From the NCBI RefSeq assembly GCF_003046625.1, contig NZ_QAAD01000014.1, positions 39,489-100,722 on the forward strand: 61,234 bases of DNA. The letters run 5' to 3'. A program made the translations under genes and the position numbers. Position 1 is the first letter of the stretch; each line of letters opens with the position of its first letter. The notes beneath the pieces are model-generated. The model searched no databases. It was not told the DNA's origin and saw only the letters and a list, made by a program, of their open reading frames with translations. This DNA is from Mangrovibacterium marinum. Its GTDB lineage: Bacteria; Bacteroidota; Bacteroidia; Bacteroidales; Prolixibacteraceae. This document shows positions 8,980 through 17,555 of the stretch, in pieces.

Positions 8980-9324
8980 ATGCTACACACAAATTTGAAA
9001 CATGTTCTGTCGGCTGCCGACCATCAGAAGCTGATTGCCGAAAATGAAAATGTAATGATCTGCTGCGGACGAATGGGGCCCATGTGTGTTCCGGTTTATG
9101 CCGCTATGACTAAATTGGAAAGTCAATTTCCACAGGTTGTTTTTGCCGACATGGAATTTGACATCCCGGATGCGGCCGTGATTCGCGATGCTCCGCAATG
9201 CCGCAACTTTATGGGCCTTCCCTTTGTGATGTATTACAAGAATGGTAAAGTGGCACACGCTTCGAGCAGCATCTTGTCAACAGCGCAAATTGAAGCGGTC
9301 CTGCATGAGAAGCTATTGAAATAA
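8980..9324 (+). CDS. Thioredoxin-like protein with a degenerate active site
   Basis: A 114-residue thioredoxin-fold protein: an N-terminal helix, a central strand VVFADMEFDIPDA, a cis-Pro-like LPFVMYYKNGK and a C-terminal helix. The usual WCGPC is replaced by CCGRMGPMCVPVY, so the spacing between the candidate cysteines is wider than CxxC and the tryptophan is missing. It has no signal peptide and is probably cytoplasmic. It may have altered redox chemistry or act only as a binding scaffold. It is divergent from mfd and converges with the TM2 gene, from which a terminator separates it. Confidence 0.75.
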   Translation: MLHTNLKHVLSAADHQKLIAENENVMICCGRMGPMCVPVYAAMTKLESQFPQVVFADMEFDIPDAAVIRDAPQCRNFMGLPFVMYYKNGKVAHASSSILSTAQIEAVLHEKLLK

Positions 9325-9377
9325 ACAGTTGCAGCGACATTTAATGAGGGGTAAACACCGATTGCGAGGAGAAAATG

Positions 9378-9410
9378 AAGGAAGGCATTTTAGTCGGGCC
9401 TTCCTTTATT
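9378..9410 (+). terminator. Intrinsic terminator between convergent genes
   Basis: AAGGAAGGC (9378-9386) pairs with GCCTTCCTT (9398-9406), followed by a T-rich stretch on the plus strand. It ends the thioredoxin-like gene and lies 20 bases before the stop of the convergent TM2 gene. Confidence 0.8.
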
Positions 9411-9427
9411 TAGTCGATTTTATTCTA

Positions 9428-9754
9428 TTAAAGGAGTTTTGCTTTCCGCAATTCAAATTCCTGGTCGGAAATAACGCCTTTTTCCTTCAGCTCGTGGAGT
9501 TTGCCTAATTCTTCGGCTGTGTTAACACCTCCCGAAACGCCGGCGACTTGGCCATTGTTGTATTTCTGGTTAAAAGCATCGTCGCTTATGGTCAAAAAGA
9601 TGATGAAGTCGACAAATGCGATGACTGCGGGGATAAAGGTCCAGCAGAATAAAAGGTATAAGATACCGCGACCGGTTTGTCCCAGGTAAAAGCGGTGAAC
9701 ACCGATGCCTCCCAAAAAGAAGGCAAGAATTGCAGCAGTTGTTTTGCTTTTCAT
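9428..9754 (-). CDS. TM2 domain membrane protein with C-terminal SHOCT domain
   Basis: A 108-residue protein. Residues 1-60 are a TM2 domain (PF05154): two hydrophobic helices around the conserved GGIGVHRFYLGQTGRGILYL turn. Residues 80-108 (EELGKLHELKEKGVISDQEFELRKAKLL) are a SHOCT domain (PF09851), a short oligomerisation helix pair often attached to membrane proteins. It sits in the cytoplasmic membrane; its molecular role is not known. It is a single-gene unit. 9755-9941 upstream is AT-rich and probably carries its promoter. Confidence 0.85.
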   Translation of the reverse strand: MKSKTTAAILAFFLGGIGVHRFYLGQTGRGILYLLFCWTFIPAVIAFVDFIIFLTISDDAFNQKYNNGQVAGVSGGVNTAEELGKLHELKEKGVISDQEFELRKAKLL

Positions 9755-10251
9755 TTTTTTTTGGTTTTTGAAAGTTAGTAAAAAGTGAATTTTGTTGTGA
9801 ATGCCAACTTCAGAGTGGGGTAGATTGTTCAGCGCGCTGGATAATCGTGTTCTTCGATCTGAAAACTAGCGTTCAGCTTTGACTTTCCCAAGTTAATGCA
9901 AACTTATCAAAATGCAAATACGCTTAAGCGAAAATTAATGATTGTTTTTAGGTGCGCAGACGGTGAGTGTTTTCGGGGTATTTTTGTTTGTGGTTTATGT
10001 TTCCCTTTGTGTGGGCTGTTCGCATCGTTACCAACGACGAAAATCAGGCCGGAAGTACGGTCTGATTAAGCTTGAAGACAATATGGTGCTGGTCGTTTTC
10101 ATCCTGTGGATGGTCGAACCGAGCCAGTTGTGTTTCTTCTGTTTGACGTAATGCCCGAATCGGCCAAAAGTTGAAGGCGTTGATTCTGTCGGCGATGCCT
10201 TTTGGGGGGGGTATTTACCTGTGACGAAAAAATTGTCGGGGGCAGCACTGG
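9755..10251. other. Intergenic region without supported gene
   Basis: The stretch between the TM2 gene and the TPR/AraC regulator contains one 69-codon open frame (9942-10151) whose predicted product is hydrophobic and has no recognisable motif or ribosome binding site. I see no hairpin with a T run and no repeat shared with the rest of the window. Confidence 0.4.
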
Positions 10252-12177
10252 CTACCCGCAGATTGATTCTTCCTGTTGCAATGCAGCGGTTTTTAAAAAT
10301 TGCAAGGGGGTTATTCCCACTTCATTTTTAAACGAGGCGTAAAAGGTTGATTGGGATGAGAAGCCGGCTTCGAAGCCAATTTCTTTCATCAGGATGGTTT
10401 CGGATTTGCGCTCACAGATGATTTTTTTGCAGTAAGATATGCGATGGTGGTTAATCAGGGCATTGAAATTACACTTAAATTCCCGGTTGATTAATTGTGA
10501 TACATAAGTGGTGTTGGTGCCCAGCATTTGAGCCAGTTTATCGAGTGAAAGGTCATGTTGTTTGAAGATTTGTTGTTGCTCCAGCAGTTCATTAAGCTTT
10601 TGTAACAAGAGGTTGTCGTCGTTCATTACCCGACTGTGCGGAGGGCTTTCGGCCAGTAGCTGATTGATTAGGGCTTGTTTTTGCTGGTTTTGTAAATGTT
10701 GCTTGTAAAGGGCCGCAACCGCCTTATTGCGGATTCGTTTGTTGGCAGCTATCAAAACGCCTATTTGCAGTATCAGCACCAGGACAATGACCACCGCAAT
10801 TGCCAGCGTTCGCGAGTTTTTCAGCTGCTGTTGCTGGAGGTCGATCAATTGGTCTTTCTCCCGACTTTCGTATTGCACCATCAGTTCTTTTAGCTTGTCA
10901 TCGGCTTCGCGGGTGTCGGCTTGCTTTTGAAAGTTCAGGTAGTCGGTTACGTAATCAATCGCCCGGGGATAGTCTTTTTCCTGTTTGTACAGTTCGTAGA
11001 TCGACTTGCTGAGTTTGGCCTTCCATAGCGGTGATTCCAGTGAGTCGGCCAGTGGCATGGCCTCCTTCAGTGCTGCCTTGGCCTGGTCTATCTGCCCGGC
11101 TTTAATGCAGGCGTCGGCCAGTGCTTTGTAGCTGCGCAGGATGGATAAATGCCCGAGGCCAGCCTTTTTTTTGTGCCTCAGTGCTTCGCAGTAATACTGA
11201 ATAGCTTGTGTCGTGTTTCCAAGTCGCTTGTTGTATTGTCCCAGGTTGGTGAGTGCAACAGCAATGGCCTCGGGGTTTCGCATTTTTGTGGCTTCGTTCA
11301 GCGATTGGTGAAATAGTTCATTGGCTTTTTCGTTATTGCCTATTTCGGTGTATATAATGGCCATTCCTTCCAGCCCTGCGCGGATTTCTTTGCGGTTATT
11401 TTGCTGTTGGGCCAGCGCCAATTGCTTTTCTTGCCAGATTAAAGCTTCGCTGTAGCGTCTCTGTGTGCGATATAACCGAGCTATACCTTGGTAAATGAGC
11501 AGCAATTGGAAGTTATTTCCGTTCCTGATGGCAATTTGTTCAGCGGTTAGGAAGTGTTTATAAGCCTGTGCAAACTCCCTTTGGAAACGACAGCTTTTCC
11601 CCAATACATACTGATAATAGTCGCGATCCTTGCTGATGCTGTTGCTCGCCAAAATGCTGTCGGCTTTATGAAGATAGGGGCTTGCCTGGATGAATTTGCC
11701 TACCTTCATGAAACGCAAAGCACGGGCTCCGGCACAATCGGCGGCATATTGGGGGTTTTTGTACTTTGCTGCCAGTTTTTCGGCTTGTGTCAGGTATTGT
11801 TCAAAGCGTACAAATCGTTTCAGGTTGGCTGCATCGCGGGCAGCATTAATCAATAATTGGTATCTCAGCCTGGAGTCTTTTCTTAACAACGATAAGCCTT
11901 CGTCGAAACAAATTAGCGCACTGTCCAAATCTATTTTTTTATGGAAATACATCGCCTTTATGTGGGCTATTTTGGCCAGCGACTCCTTGTCTTTTGTTTG
12001 TGTCCGGTAGTGGGCGGCTTGTCTTACGAACAGTTGCTGATCCTGTTTCATGCTCTTGGCATTTTCCCGGGCGTGTTGATATAGTTGTTCAATAGCCCAA
12101 TCGGGCTGTGGGGTGGAGCACTGACAGCCGCAAAGGAGCAAAATACAGGTGGACAGGTGGCGTAAAAATCGGTTCAT
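10252..12177 (-). CDS. Membrane-bound TPR sensor with AraC-type DNA-binding domain
   Basis: A 641-residue regulator. The start looks like a lipoprotein or signal sequence (HLSTCILLLCGCQCS), followed by about nine tetratricopeptide-like helical repeats (roughly residues 60-430, e.g. AIAVALTNLGQYNKRLGNTTQAIQYY written in parts), a single membrane helix near residues 456-476 and an AraC-family helix-turn-helix pair at about 540-635 (LDKLAQMLGTNTTYVSQLIN, then IGFEAGFSSQSTFYASFKNE). The TPR part probably faces the periplasm and senses a ligand or protein, with the DNA-binding domain inside. It is divergent from the secreted four-gene operon starting at 12649, its most likely target. This is inference from position. 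Confidence 0.85.
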   Translation of the reverse strand: MNRFLRHLSTCILLLCGCQCSTPQPDWAIEQLYQHARENAKSMKQDQQLFVRQAAHYRTQTKDKESLAKIAHIKAMYFHKKIDLDSALICFDEGLSLLRKDSRLRYQLLINAARDAANLKRFVRFEQYLTQAEKLAAKYKNPQYAADCAGARALRFMKVGKFIQASPYLHKADSILASNSISKDRDYYQYVLGKSCRFQREFAQAYKHFLTAEQIAIRNGNNFQLLLIYQGIARLYRTQRRYSEALIWQEKQLALAQQQNNRKEIRAGLEGMAIIYTEIGNNEKANELFHQSLNEATKMRNPEAIAVALTNLGQYNKRLGNTTQAIQYYCEALRHKKKAGLGHLSILRSYKALADACIKAGQIDQAKAALKEAMPLADSLESPLWKAKLSKSIYELYKQEKDYPRAIDYVTDYLNFQKQADTREADDKLKELMVQYESREKDQLIDLQQQQLKNSRTLAIAVVIVLVLILQIGVLIAANKRIRNKAVAALYKQHLQNQQKQALINQLLAESPPHSRVMNDDNLLLQKLNELLEQQQIFKQHDLSLDKLAQMLGTNTTYVSQLINREFKCNFNALINHHRISYCKKIICERKSETILMKEIGFEAGFSSQSTFYASFKNEVGITPLQFLKTAALQQEESICG

Positions 12178-12648
12178 TTCAGCAGTTGTTTGGTTTCTTT
12201 CGTCCGTTAGCCATGTAGACTAGCGGGGCGCGGTTGTTATGTTTAGGTTGATGCAAAGATATATAATGACTGTTTTGTTCTGTAATGAATTTGTAACTTA
12301 TTTTCGAATTCCGAAAACTTTAAAAAGGATTCCGAAAACTTTTAAAGCGATAAAAGCGCTTGTTTTTAAAGTAGTTCTTTGGTTAGGTTTGTGTCGGTCG
12401 GTAAACAGGCATAAGATCATCCGATCATATAGAAACGTCATTCTTGTTTTGTTATTCATTTATTTGTTAAAAGGATCTGGCTGTCGTTTTTTAATTGGCG
12501 ATGGGCTAGCAAAGTCTGCCGAACAGGAGTGCAGGGTTGTTCGGGCTGTTGGTCGTCCGGGGGAGATTTCCCGTGGATAAGCAATTGCCGGCGACTGTGG
12601 ATTTGTCACGTTTTTCACGTTCTAAAATAAATAACCAAAGAAAAAAAC
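12178..12648. promoter_or_regulatory. Divergent control region with a 21-bp-spaced direct repeat
   Basis: This 471-base gap between the TPR/AraC regulator and the secreted operon contains ATTCCGAAAACTTTAAA (12308-12324) and ATTCCGAAAACTTTTAAA (12329-12346), a near-perfect direct repeat with a period of 21 bases, two helical turns. The first copy also forms an inverted repeat, TTTTCG/CGAAAA (12301-12306 and 12312-12317). AraC-type proteins usually bind such direct repeats. An open frame here (12239-12580) shows no coding features. Confidence 0.55.
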
Positions 12649-14940
12649 ATGATTAAAAAATCAATTTTAGCCCTGTTGCTATTGGCTTGTTGCGGATTTG
12701 GAGTGTCGGCACAGCGACTGAAAGGACCGGAAGCGGTGAGTTATTTTCAGGCTCCGAGTAACGGTATCGAGTTTACAAAAGCAGATGTATATCTGTCGAA
12801 CGATGATGTGCTGGAAGCAGCCAAAAAAGAAGAGACAAAGTCGAAAATATCCGGTTTGGGCTCTAAGCTGGGCGGACTGGGCAATATGGTTGCCGGCGCA
12901 GCCAATTCGGCCATCGACGCGACTGCCAATCTCAATAAGATGCTGGATGCCTACAAAGATGATAAAGGACGTTTTGGTGTGTGGAGTTTTGTGCCTCCCT
13001 ATGTGCAATTACCCGAAGAGGTGGAAAAAAGGGTAAACGTTGAAATTTTTGTGTTTAATGAAGATGATCCTTCACCAAGCGCATCGATGCCTACCACACC
13101 CGACAAGGATGGTTATTACGATATCCCCTACTATGTGAACTGTCGCTACAAAGTGGTCGACCAGCGTGGCAATGTGCTTTTGGAAGAAAACCTGGGCGTT
13201 TTGCAAGGAAGTTCGAAAACCAAAGATTATACACCGGCAGCTCCGGCCAGTTCGCTGAAAGGAAGCATCGGGGCCGGATTTGCCGCAACAAAAAAAGATG
13301 CAGCATCGCAGGCTGACGCCCTGGCATCCGGAGACCTGGAGGATGAAGTGCCTATTCAGTATCAGATTGGAACCAATGCGGCTTACAATGCGGTGCGCAC
13401 AGCTGTGTTTGCGCGTTACGGATTCGGTCAGTTTTTTGCCCCTATTAAGTTGGCAGTCATTAAAGAATCGAAGGAATCGAAAAAGATGATTGCGCCAACA
13501 TTGGCTGCTTTCGAAGGCAAAAAGGGATTGTTGCTGACAAAACCGGAAAAGGAGCAGGTAGCTGCTTTTGCCCGGGAGATGGAGCAGGTGTTGCCTGCGG
13601 TTAGCTCGAAAGAAAAATGGGCTGTACTGCATAACCTTTCGGTTTGCTATGCCTGGTTGGAGGATGCTGCTAAAGCTTCGGACTATTATCAGCAATATAC
13701 GGACGAAATTCAGTCGACCATCGGGAAGATGGAGTATTGGAATAAATTTTTGAATGCCGGTATGAAGGAACGCATGGCCATTCAAAAAGAAATGAAGGAG
13801 AAATTTGGCTCTTCGTCGTTGGGGACAGCCGAGTTGAAACAGTATCAGGAATACAACAACATCAGGTATTTCGTGAATTATTACCCGGCTGGTGCCAATC
13901 GTTATCAGCCCATGCTTACTGCGATCAACCGCGACCTGAAACGTTTTGTCGATTTCTATGCGGTTAACGATTTGTTGTGTCAGATGTTCGAAATAGATTT
14001 TCCTTACCAGTTTTTCCCCTTGAACGACTTTGCCGGATCGCCTAAAGATATGCGGGCAACCGTTGTGAAAGAAGGAATGGCTCCGATTGAGTACCGCGTA
14101 AAATTCAATTCGAAAAGAGAGATTAAAGAGTTGGCGGCCGATCAGGTTGCTGTAGCCGACGATGGCTCGAAAGTCAAGCTGGAAACCCGCGATATCATGC
14201 CTCAGTACGATGCCGACAATAAATACACCGGCATTTCGACCGACGCAGGTTTTTGGGCACAGGTGGTTGCCGACAATACCTATACGGGCTTAAACGCCAT
14301 TAACGACCCCTTGCTGAAAAAGACTTACGGTATAGCCAATAATATTACTAAAAATGTGGGGCTGTTTGGAGGTAAGGCTTCCGACGAAAAAGTACAGCTG
14401 AAGGTCGATTTGGATGGTAACCTGTATTTTACCGGTAGTTCCAGTTATTATCGGGCAAATTCGTTCTTCAAAGAGATGCTGAACTCGATGGGCGTTGAGG
14501 CTAAGCGGGTTGATACGCGTAGTGAGTTCTTCACCAAAGCAAATATTAACGAGGATGGCGTGATGACTTCCTGGAACTGGCAGGGCGATGTGGTGACCAA
14601 CTTCGGTGGTGTGCTGTCGGGGCGTGTTCAGCGCTTGAGTGCCAAACCGATGGTTCGCAGTATCGACTTTGAGGGAGCCGACGACAAAGGAAATCCGACC
14701 AAGATTGATTTTAATTTTAAGCTCGACGGGACAATGGAGTTGGAAGAAAAGGCTAAGGGAATGGCTTTTGTCAATAAGTACATCGCCGATTTGAATGGTC
14801 CGTTGCCAACCATATCGAAAGATACCTACGAGTTCGATGTGAATACGACCTGGGCTTGTGCTTTCGAGTACGATGATCAAGGCAACTGGGTGAAGATGAA
14901 AATCGGTCCTTACACGGCTGAACGTACCTTTAAATATTAA
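12649..14940 (+). CDS. Large secreted protein of unknown function
   Basis: A 763-residue protein with a signal peptide cleaved after about residue 21 (LLLLACCGFGVSAQ). A glycine/alanine-rich, possibly helical segment follows (LGSKLGGLGNMVAGAANSA, residues 71-90), then mixed alpha/beta sequence with a TPR-like patch near residue 335 (AVLHNLSVCYAWLEDAAKAS). The C-terminus contains repeated aspartate-rich turns and beta strands (SIDFEGADDKGNPTKIDFN). No catalytic motif is evident and I do not recognise a family. It is probably periplasmic or outer-membrane-associated. First gene of a four-gene set of exported proteins ending at the terminator at 17486. Confidence 0.75.
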   Translation: MIKKSILALLLLACCGFGVSAQRLKGPEAVSYFQAPSNGIEFTKADVYLSNDDVLEAAKKEETKSKISGLGSKLGGLGNMVAGAANSAIDATANLNKMLDAYKDDKGRFGVWSFVPPYVQLPEEVEKRVNVEIFVFNEDDPSPSASMPTTPDKDGYYDIPYYVNCRYKVVDQRGNVLLEENLGVLQGSSKTKDYTPAAPASSLKGSIGAGFAATKKDAASQADALASGDLEDEVPIQYQIGTNAAYNAVRTAVFARYGFGQFFAPIKLAVIKESKESKKMIAPTLAAFEGKKGLLLTKPEKEQVAAFAREMEQVLPAVSSKEKWAVLHNLSVCYAWLEDAAKASDYYQQYTDEIQSTIGKMEYWNKFLNAGMKERMAIQKEMKEKFGSSSLGTAELKQYQEYNNIRYFVNYYPAGANRYQPMLTAINRDLKRFVDFYAVNDLLCQMFEIDFPYQFFPLNDFAGSPKDMRATVVKEGMAPIEYRVKFNSKREIKELAADQVAVADDGSKVKLETRDIMPQYDADNKYTGISTDAGFWAQVVADNTYTGLNAINDPLLKKTYGIANNITKNVGLFGGKASDEKVQLKVDLDGNLYFTGSSSYYRANSFFKEMLNSMGVEAKRVDTRSEFFTKANINEDGVMTSWNWQGDVVTNFGGVLSGRVQRLSAKPMVRSIDFEGADDKGNPTKIDFNFKLDGTMELEEKAKGMAFVNKYIADLNGPLPTISKDTYEFDVNTTWACAFEYDDQGNWVKMKIGPYTAERTFKY

Positions 14941-15019
14941 GCTTAGAGCTGTTGAGGTGAGTGGAGCATGTTTCTCCACTTTCCTTCATTTTGTTAACCC
15001 TTCCTTGAAATTTTATACC

Positions 15020-15547
15020 ATGAAACGATTTGTTGTTTTGATAGGTCTGATGGTTTTGGGCCTGGTTGGTTCTGCACAGATGAAGACAATTGTTACCAGC
15101 TTGGCCGATGAGGCGCTCAACAAGGTAAAGCCTTTTGTGTTGGTCGATCAGGCGACCGGTTATGTAATGGCTCAAAAGCCGGTTAAGTACAATTCCGAAG
15201 CGGATATGCCGGAGTGTTATTTTACAACGCTTCCTGTTAGCGAAATCGGCCTTACGGTTTGCAATGCCAGTCGTATTTTGGCCATTAATACCCGGGTCAA
15301 CTCCGACGCTTTCGCCATCAACCTGAATCAGGACGAAAAGGAAATCTTTTTCTCGCCGCGCAAATATCTGGCTACAGCTAAGTGGAGTTACCTCTGGGAG
15401 CCTCGTGTTGAAGGTAATTGGGTGTGCTTTCGCAATGTGTTACAGCAGGATGTTTATTTGGCGGTCGACAATAGCGGGAATTATCAGAAAGCAGACGCCG
15501 CACATGCTTCACGCTGGCAGTTGATCTGGAGCGGGGAACACAACTAA
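15020..15547 (+). CDS. Small secreted protein, possibly beta-trefoil-like
   Basis: A 175-residue protein starting at the ATG at 15020. An open frame extends upstream to 14957, but only the 15020 start places the signal peptide (MKRFVVLIGLMVLGLVGSAQ) at the N-terminus. The second half has a pattern of strands with tryptophans (KWSYLWEPRVEGNWVCFRN, then SRWQLIW) that by eye recalls ricin-type beta-trefoil carbohydrate-binding repeats. This resemblance is weak. It lies 79 bases after the 763-residue gene and 20 bases before the next, so it is part of the same operon. Confidence 0.72.
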   Translation: MKRFVVLIGLMVLGLVGSAQMKTIVTSLADEALNKVKPFVLVDQATGYVMAQKPVKYNSEADMPECYFTTLPVSEIGLTVCNASRILAINTRVNSDAFAINLNQDEKEIFFSPRKYLATAKWSYLWEPRVEGNWVCFRNVLQQDVYLAVDNSGNYQKADAAHASRWQLIWSGEHN

Positions 15548-15567
15548 TAGATCTACAAAAAAAATTG

Positions 15568-16491
15568 ATGATGAAAAGATTGTTGTTTTTGCTAATGCTG
15601 TCGGTGCCTGCCCTGTGCGCGCCGGGACAAATTAGAATGACCAGTTATTCGTTGGATGCCGAAAAATTGCAGAACTCTCCTTTTAAGAGCAGCGCTTATT
15701 TTTTGCAATCGTTCGAGAATGCCGGTGATACTCCGGATCCCTTATTGGAACAAATGATTGACCGCTACTGGAGGCAACAGGTGGACGATCCGCAAATCAG
15801 CTGGCTGGTCCGTAGCTGGTGCTGCCCGGTTGAAACCGAGTCGGAAGCCGCAGTGCTGATTTCCGGAAGCTATGTTTACAGCTACGGAACCGATGCGCAC
15901 GAAACCGTATACCGTGAAAGTGTAAGCGCCGGGAGCCCCACAATTCCGTATTTTACGAGTGAGAAAACGAATTATGCAGATCTTATGGTTATTCTGAACT
16001 TTAGCTACACCGATGGATCACCTGCCGTAAGCGATACGCTGCATTTGCGGAAAGAAAGTGTGTTAAAGCCCGGTAAGAGTTATTTTAAGGTCGACCAGCT
16101 CGTAAAACAGTTGGAGGATGAAACCCGATCGGCAATCGGTGGCTATCGCTTCTTTGTTGATCGGAAGACGGCTTTGCTTAACCTGCCATCGGTGAAAATT
16201 AAAGATAAAGCCTTGCGTGAAGACTATAAATCATTGAAGAGCTTGTTGCAGGAGGGGGAGTATATGGAGGCCGGGAAGCTGGCCCGCAAACTTTACCAAG
16301 CCGAGCAAATCCCGGAATTGTCGGTGGCGCTGGGAATGTGTTACGAGTTGGTTGGTAATTTTCCCAAAGCACAGGAATACTATGCCGCCAAACCCGATTT
16401 TCATATTAAGGTACGAATGAAAAAGAACATGGAAATGCTGGAGGCTGCACAGCGCTTGGGGTATCATCCCGAGTTTATTGAATTTCAGTGA
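15568..16491 (+). CDS. Secreted protein with C-terminal TPR-like segment
   Basis: About 307 residues. Several starts are adjacent (TTG 15565, ATG 15568, ATG 15571); the ATGs are more likely. Signal peptide LLFLLMLSVPALCAPG. The centre is beta-rich with a Cys-Cys pair (VRSWCCPVETESE) and conserved-looking YSYGTDAHETVYRES. The C-terminal 80 residues form paired helices (LLQEGEYMEAGKLARKLYQA, then YELVGNFPKAQEYYA) typical of TPR units, so it may bind partner proteins in the periplasm. Family not recognised. Third gene of the secreted operon. Confidence 0.72.
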   Translation: MMKRLLFLLMLSVPALCAPGQIRMTSYSLDAEKLQNSPFKSSAYFLQSFENAGDTPDPLLEQMIDRYWRQQVDDPQISWLVRSWCCPVETESEAAVLISGSYVYSYGTDAHETVYRESVSAGSPTIPYFTSEKTNYADLMVILNFSYTDGSPAVSDTLHLRKESVLKPGKSYFKVDQLVKQLEDETRSAIGGYRFFVDRKTALLNLPSVKIKDKALREDYKSLKSLLQEGEYMEAGKLARKLYQAEQIPELSVALGMCYELVGNFPKAQEYYAAKPDFHIKVRMKKNMEMLEAAQRLGYHPEFIEFQ

Positions 16492-16590
16492 ACAGGGGAA
16501 GCTTGTTCGTGACGCATAAAAAACCAGGCGGATTGTCGTGAAATCAGGAAAAGCCATTAACTTTGGTTTTGAATTAATAGGCAATACGTT

Positions 16591-17463
16591 ATGAAAAAGC
16601 TTAGTTATTTGTGTGTAATTATTGTGGCATTGGTTTCGTGTCAGCAGGGCAAGATCGACCGCATGCAGGCAACTCAGGATAGTTTGGCGCAGGCGGCAGT
16701 TGAAAAAGATTCAGCGATTATCAACTTCGTGTCGGTGATGACCGAAATTCAGGAAAACCTGGATTCCATCAAGCAGATGGAAGACATTGTGCGTATCGAA
16801 TCGGCCAAAGTTGGCGAGGGAGGTCGCACCGATAAAGATCAGATTTTGAGTGATATTGCAGCCATTCACGAGCTGATGCGGCAAAACAAGGAGCTCATTA
16901 ATAAATTGCAGAAACAGCTGGGCAGCTCGAATGCGAAAGTTGCCGAGTTGCAACGTGCCATCGTGGTGTTGCGCAAGCAGGTTGAACAAAAGGACGCTGA
17001 GGTTGCCAGCCTGAAAACAGAGATGGAGAAACTGCATTTGGATATGGCGGGCATGACAAGCCGTATGGAGGAAATGGCAGCCGAAAGCAAGCTGAAGGAC
17101 GAAGCCTTGATGGATAAAACCAATACCATTGATGCACAAACCATTGCTTTAAACACGGCATACTATGCTTTTGGCTCACAAAAAGAACTGATAGAGAATG
17201 ATTTGGTTGAAAAGGATGGCGGATTTCTGGGTATTGGTAAACGCCTGAAGATGAAAGAACAATTCAACTCGGATTATTTTACGGAAGTTGATATTCGCGA
17301 TTTGGCCCGAATTGAATTAAATGCCCGCAAAGCGAAGCTGGTGACCAATCATCCGGCTGACTCGTATCATTTTGAAGGTGAAGATATGGCTGAGGCGTTG
17401 GTGATTGACAATCCCGTGGAGTTTTGGAGATCCTCAAAGTTCTTGATTATTGTGGTGAACTAA
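16591..17463 (+). CDS. Coiled-coil lipoprotein
   Basis: A 290-residue lipoprotein with lipobox LVSCQ (Cys at about residue 17). Residues 90-190 form a long heptad coiled coil (KLQKQLGSSNAKVAELQRA and following, with few prolines). The C-terminal 100 residues form a compact globular domain (GFLGIGKRLKMKEQF; TEVDIRDLARIELN). This architecture resembles Bacteroidota lipoproteins annotated as Cbp1-like collagen-binding adhesins, but I would not claim that binding function from sequence alone. Last gene of the operon; a strong terminator follows 23 bases after the stop. Confidence 0.78.
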   Translation: MKKLSYLCVIIVALVSCQQGKIDRMQATQDSLAQAAVEKDSAIINFVSVMTEIQENLDSIKQMEDIVRIESAKVGEGGRTDKDQILSDIAAIHELMRQNKELINKLQKQLGSSNAKVAELQRAIVVLRKQVEQKDAEVASLKTEMEKLHLDMAGMTSRMEEMAAESKLKDEALMDKTNTIDAQTIALNTAYYAFGSQKELIENDLVEKDGGFLGIGKRLKMKEQFNSDYFTEVDIRDLARIELNARKAKLVTNHPADSYHFEGEDMAEALVIDNPVEFWRSSKFLIIVVN

Positions 17464-17485
17464 CGCGAATGATGTTCCATTATAA

Positions 17486-17530
17486 AAAGGAAGTCCGCTA
17501 TCCCGGTGAGGGTAGCGGACTTCCTTTTAT
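17486..17530 (+). terminator. Strong intrinsic terminator of the secreted operon
   Basis: AAGGAAGTCCGCTA pairs with TAGCGGACTTCCTT across a short centre that adds CCC/GGG. The stem is about 14 base pairs plus the apex, with A-rich and T-rich flanks. It also serves pyrC, which converges and ends at 17556. Confidence 0.9.
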
Positions 17531-17555
17531 TTTGTCTTTCTTTTGGGTGATCATT

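Noticed and set aside
9942-10151. 69-codon hydrophobic open frame
   Set aside because: No family resemblance, no start signals and no neighbouring partner; more likely chance.
12239-12580. 113-codon open frame between the TPR/AraC regulator and the secreted operon
   Set aside because: The predicted protein is basic and unstructured, includes the duplicated control repeat as sequence, has no ribosome binding site or recognisable motif, and lies in a divergent promoter region.
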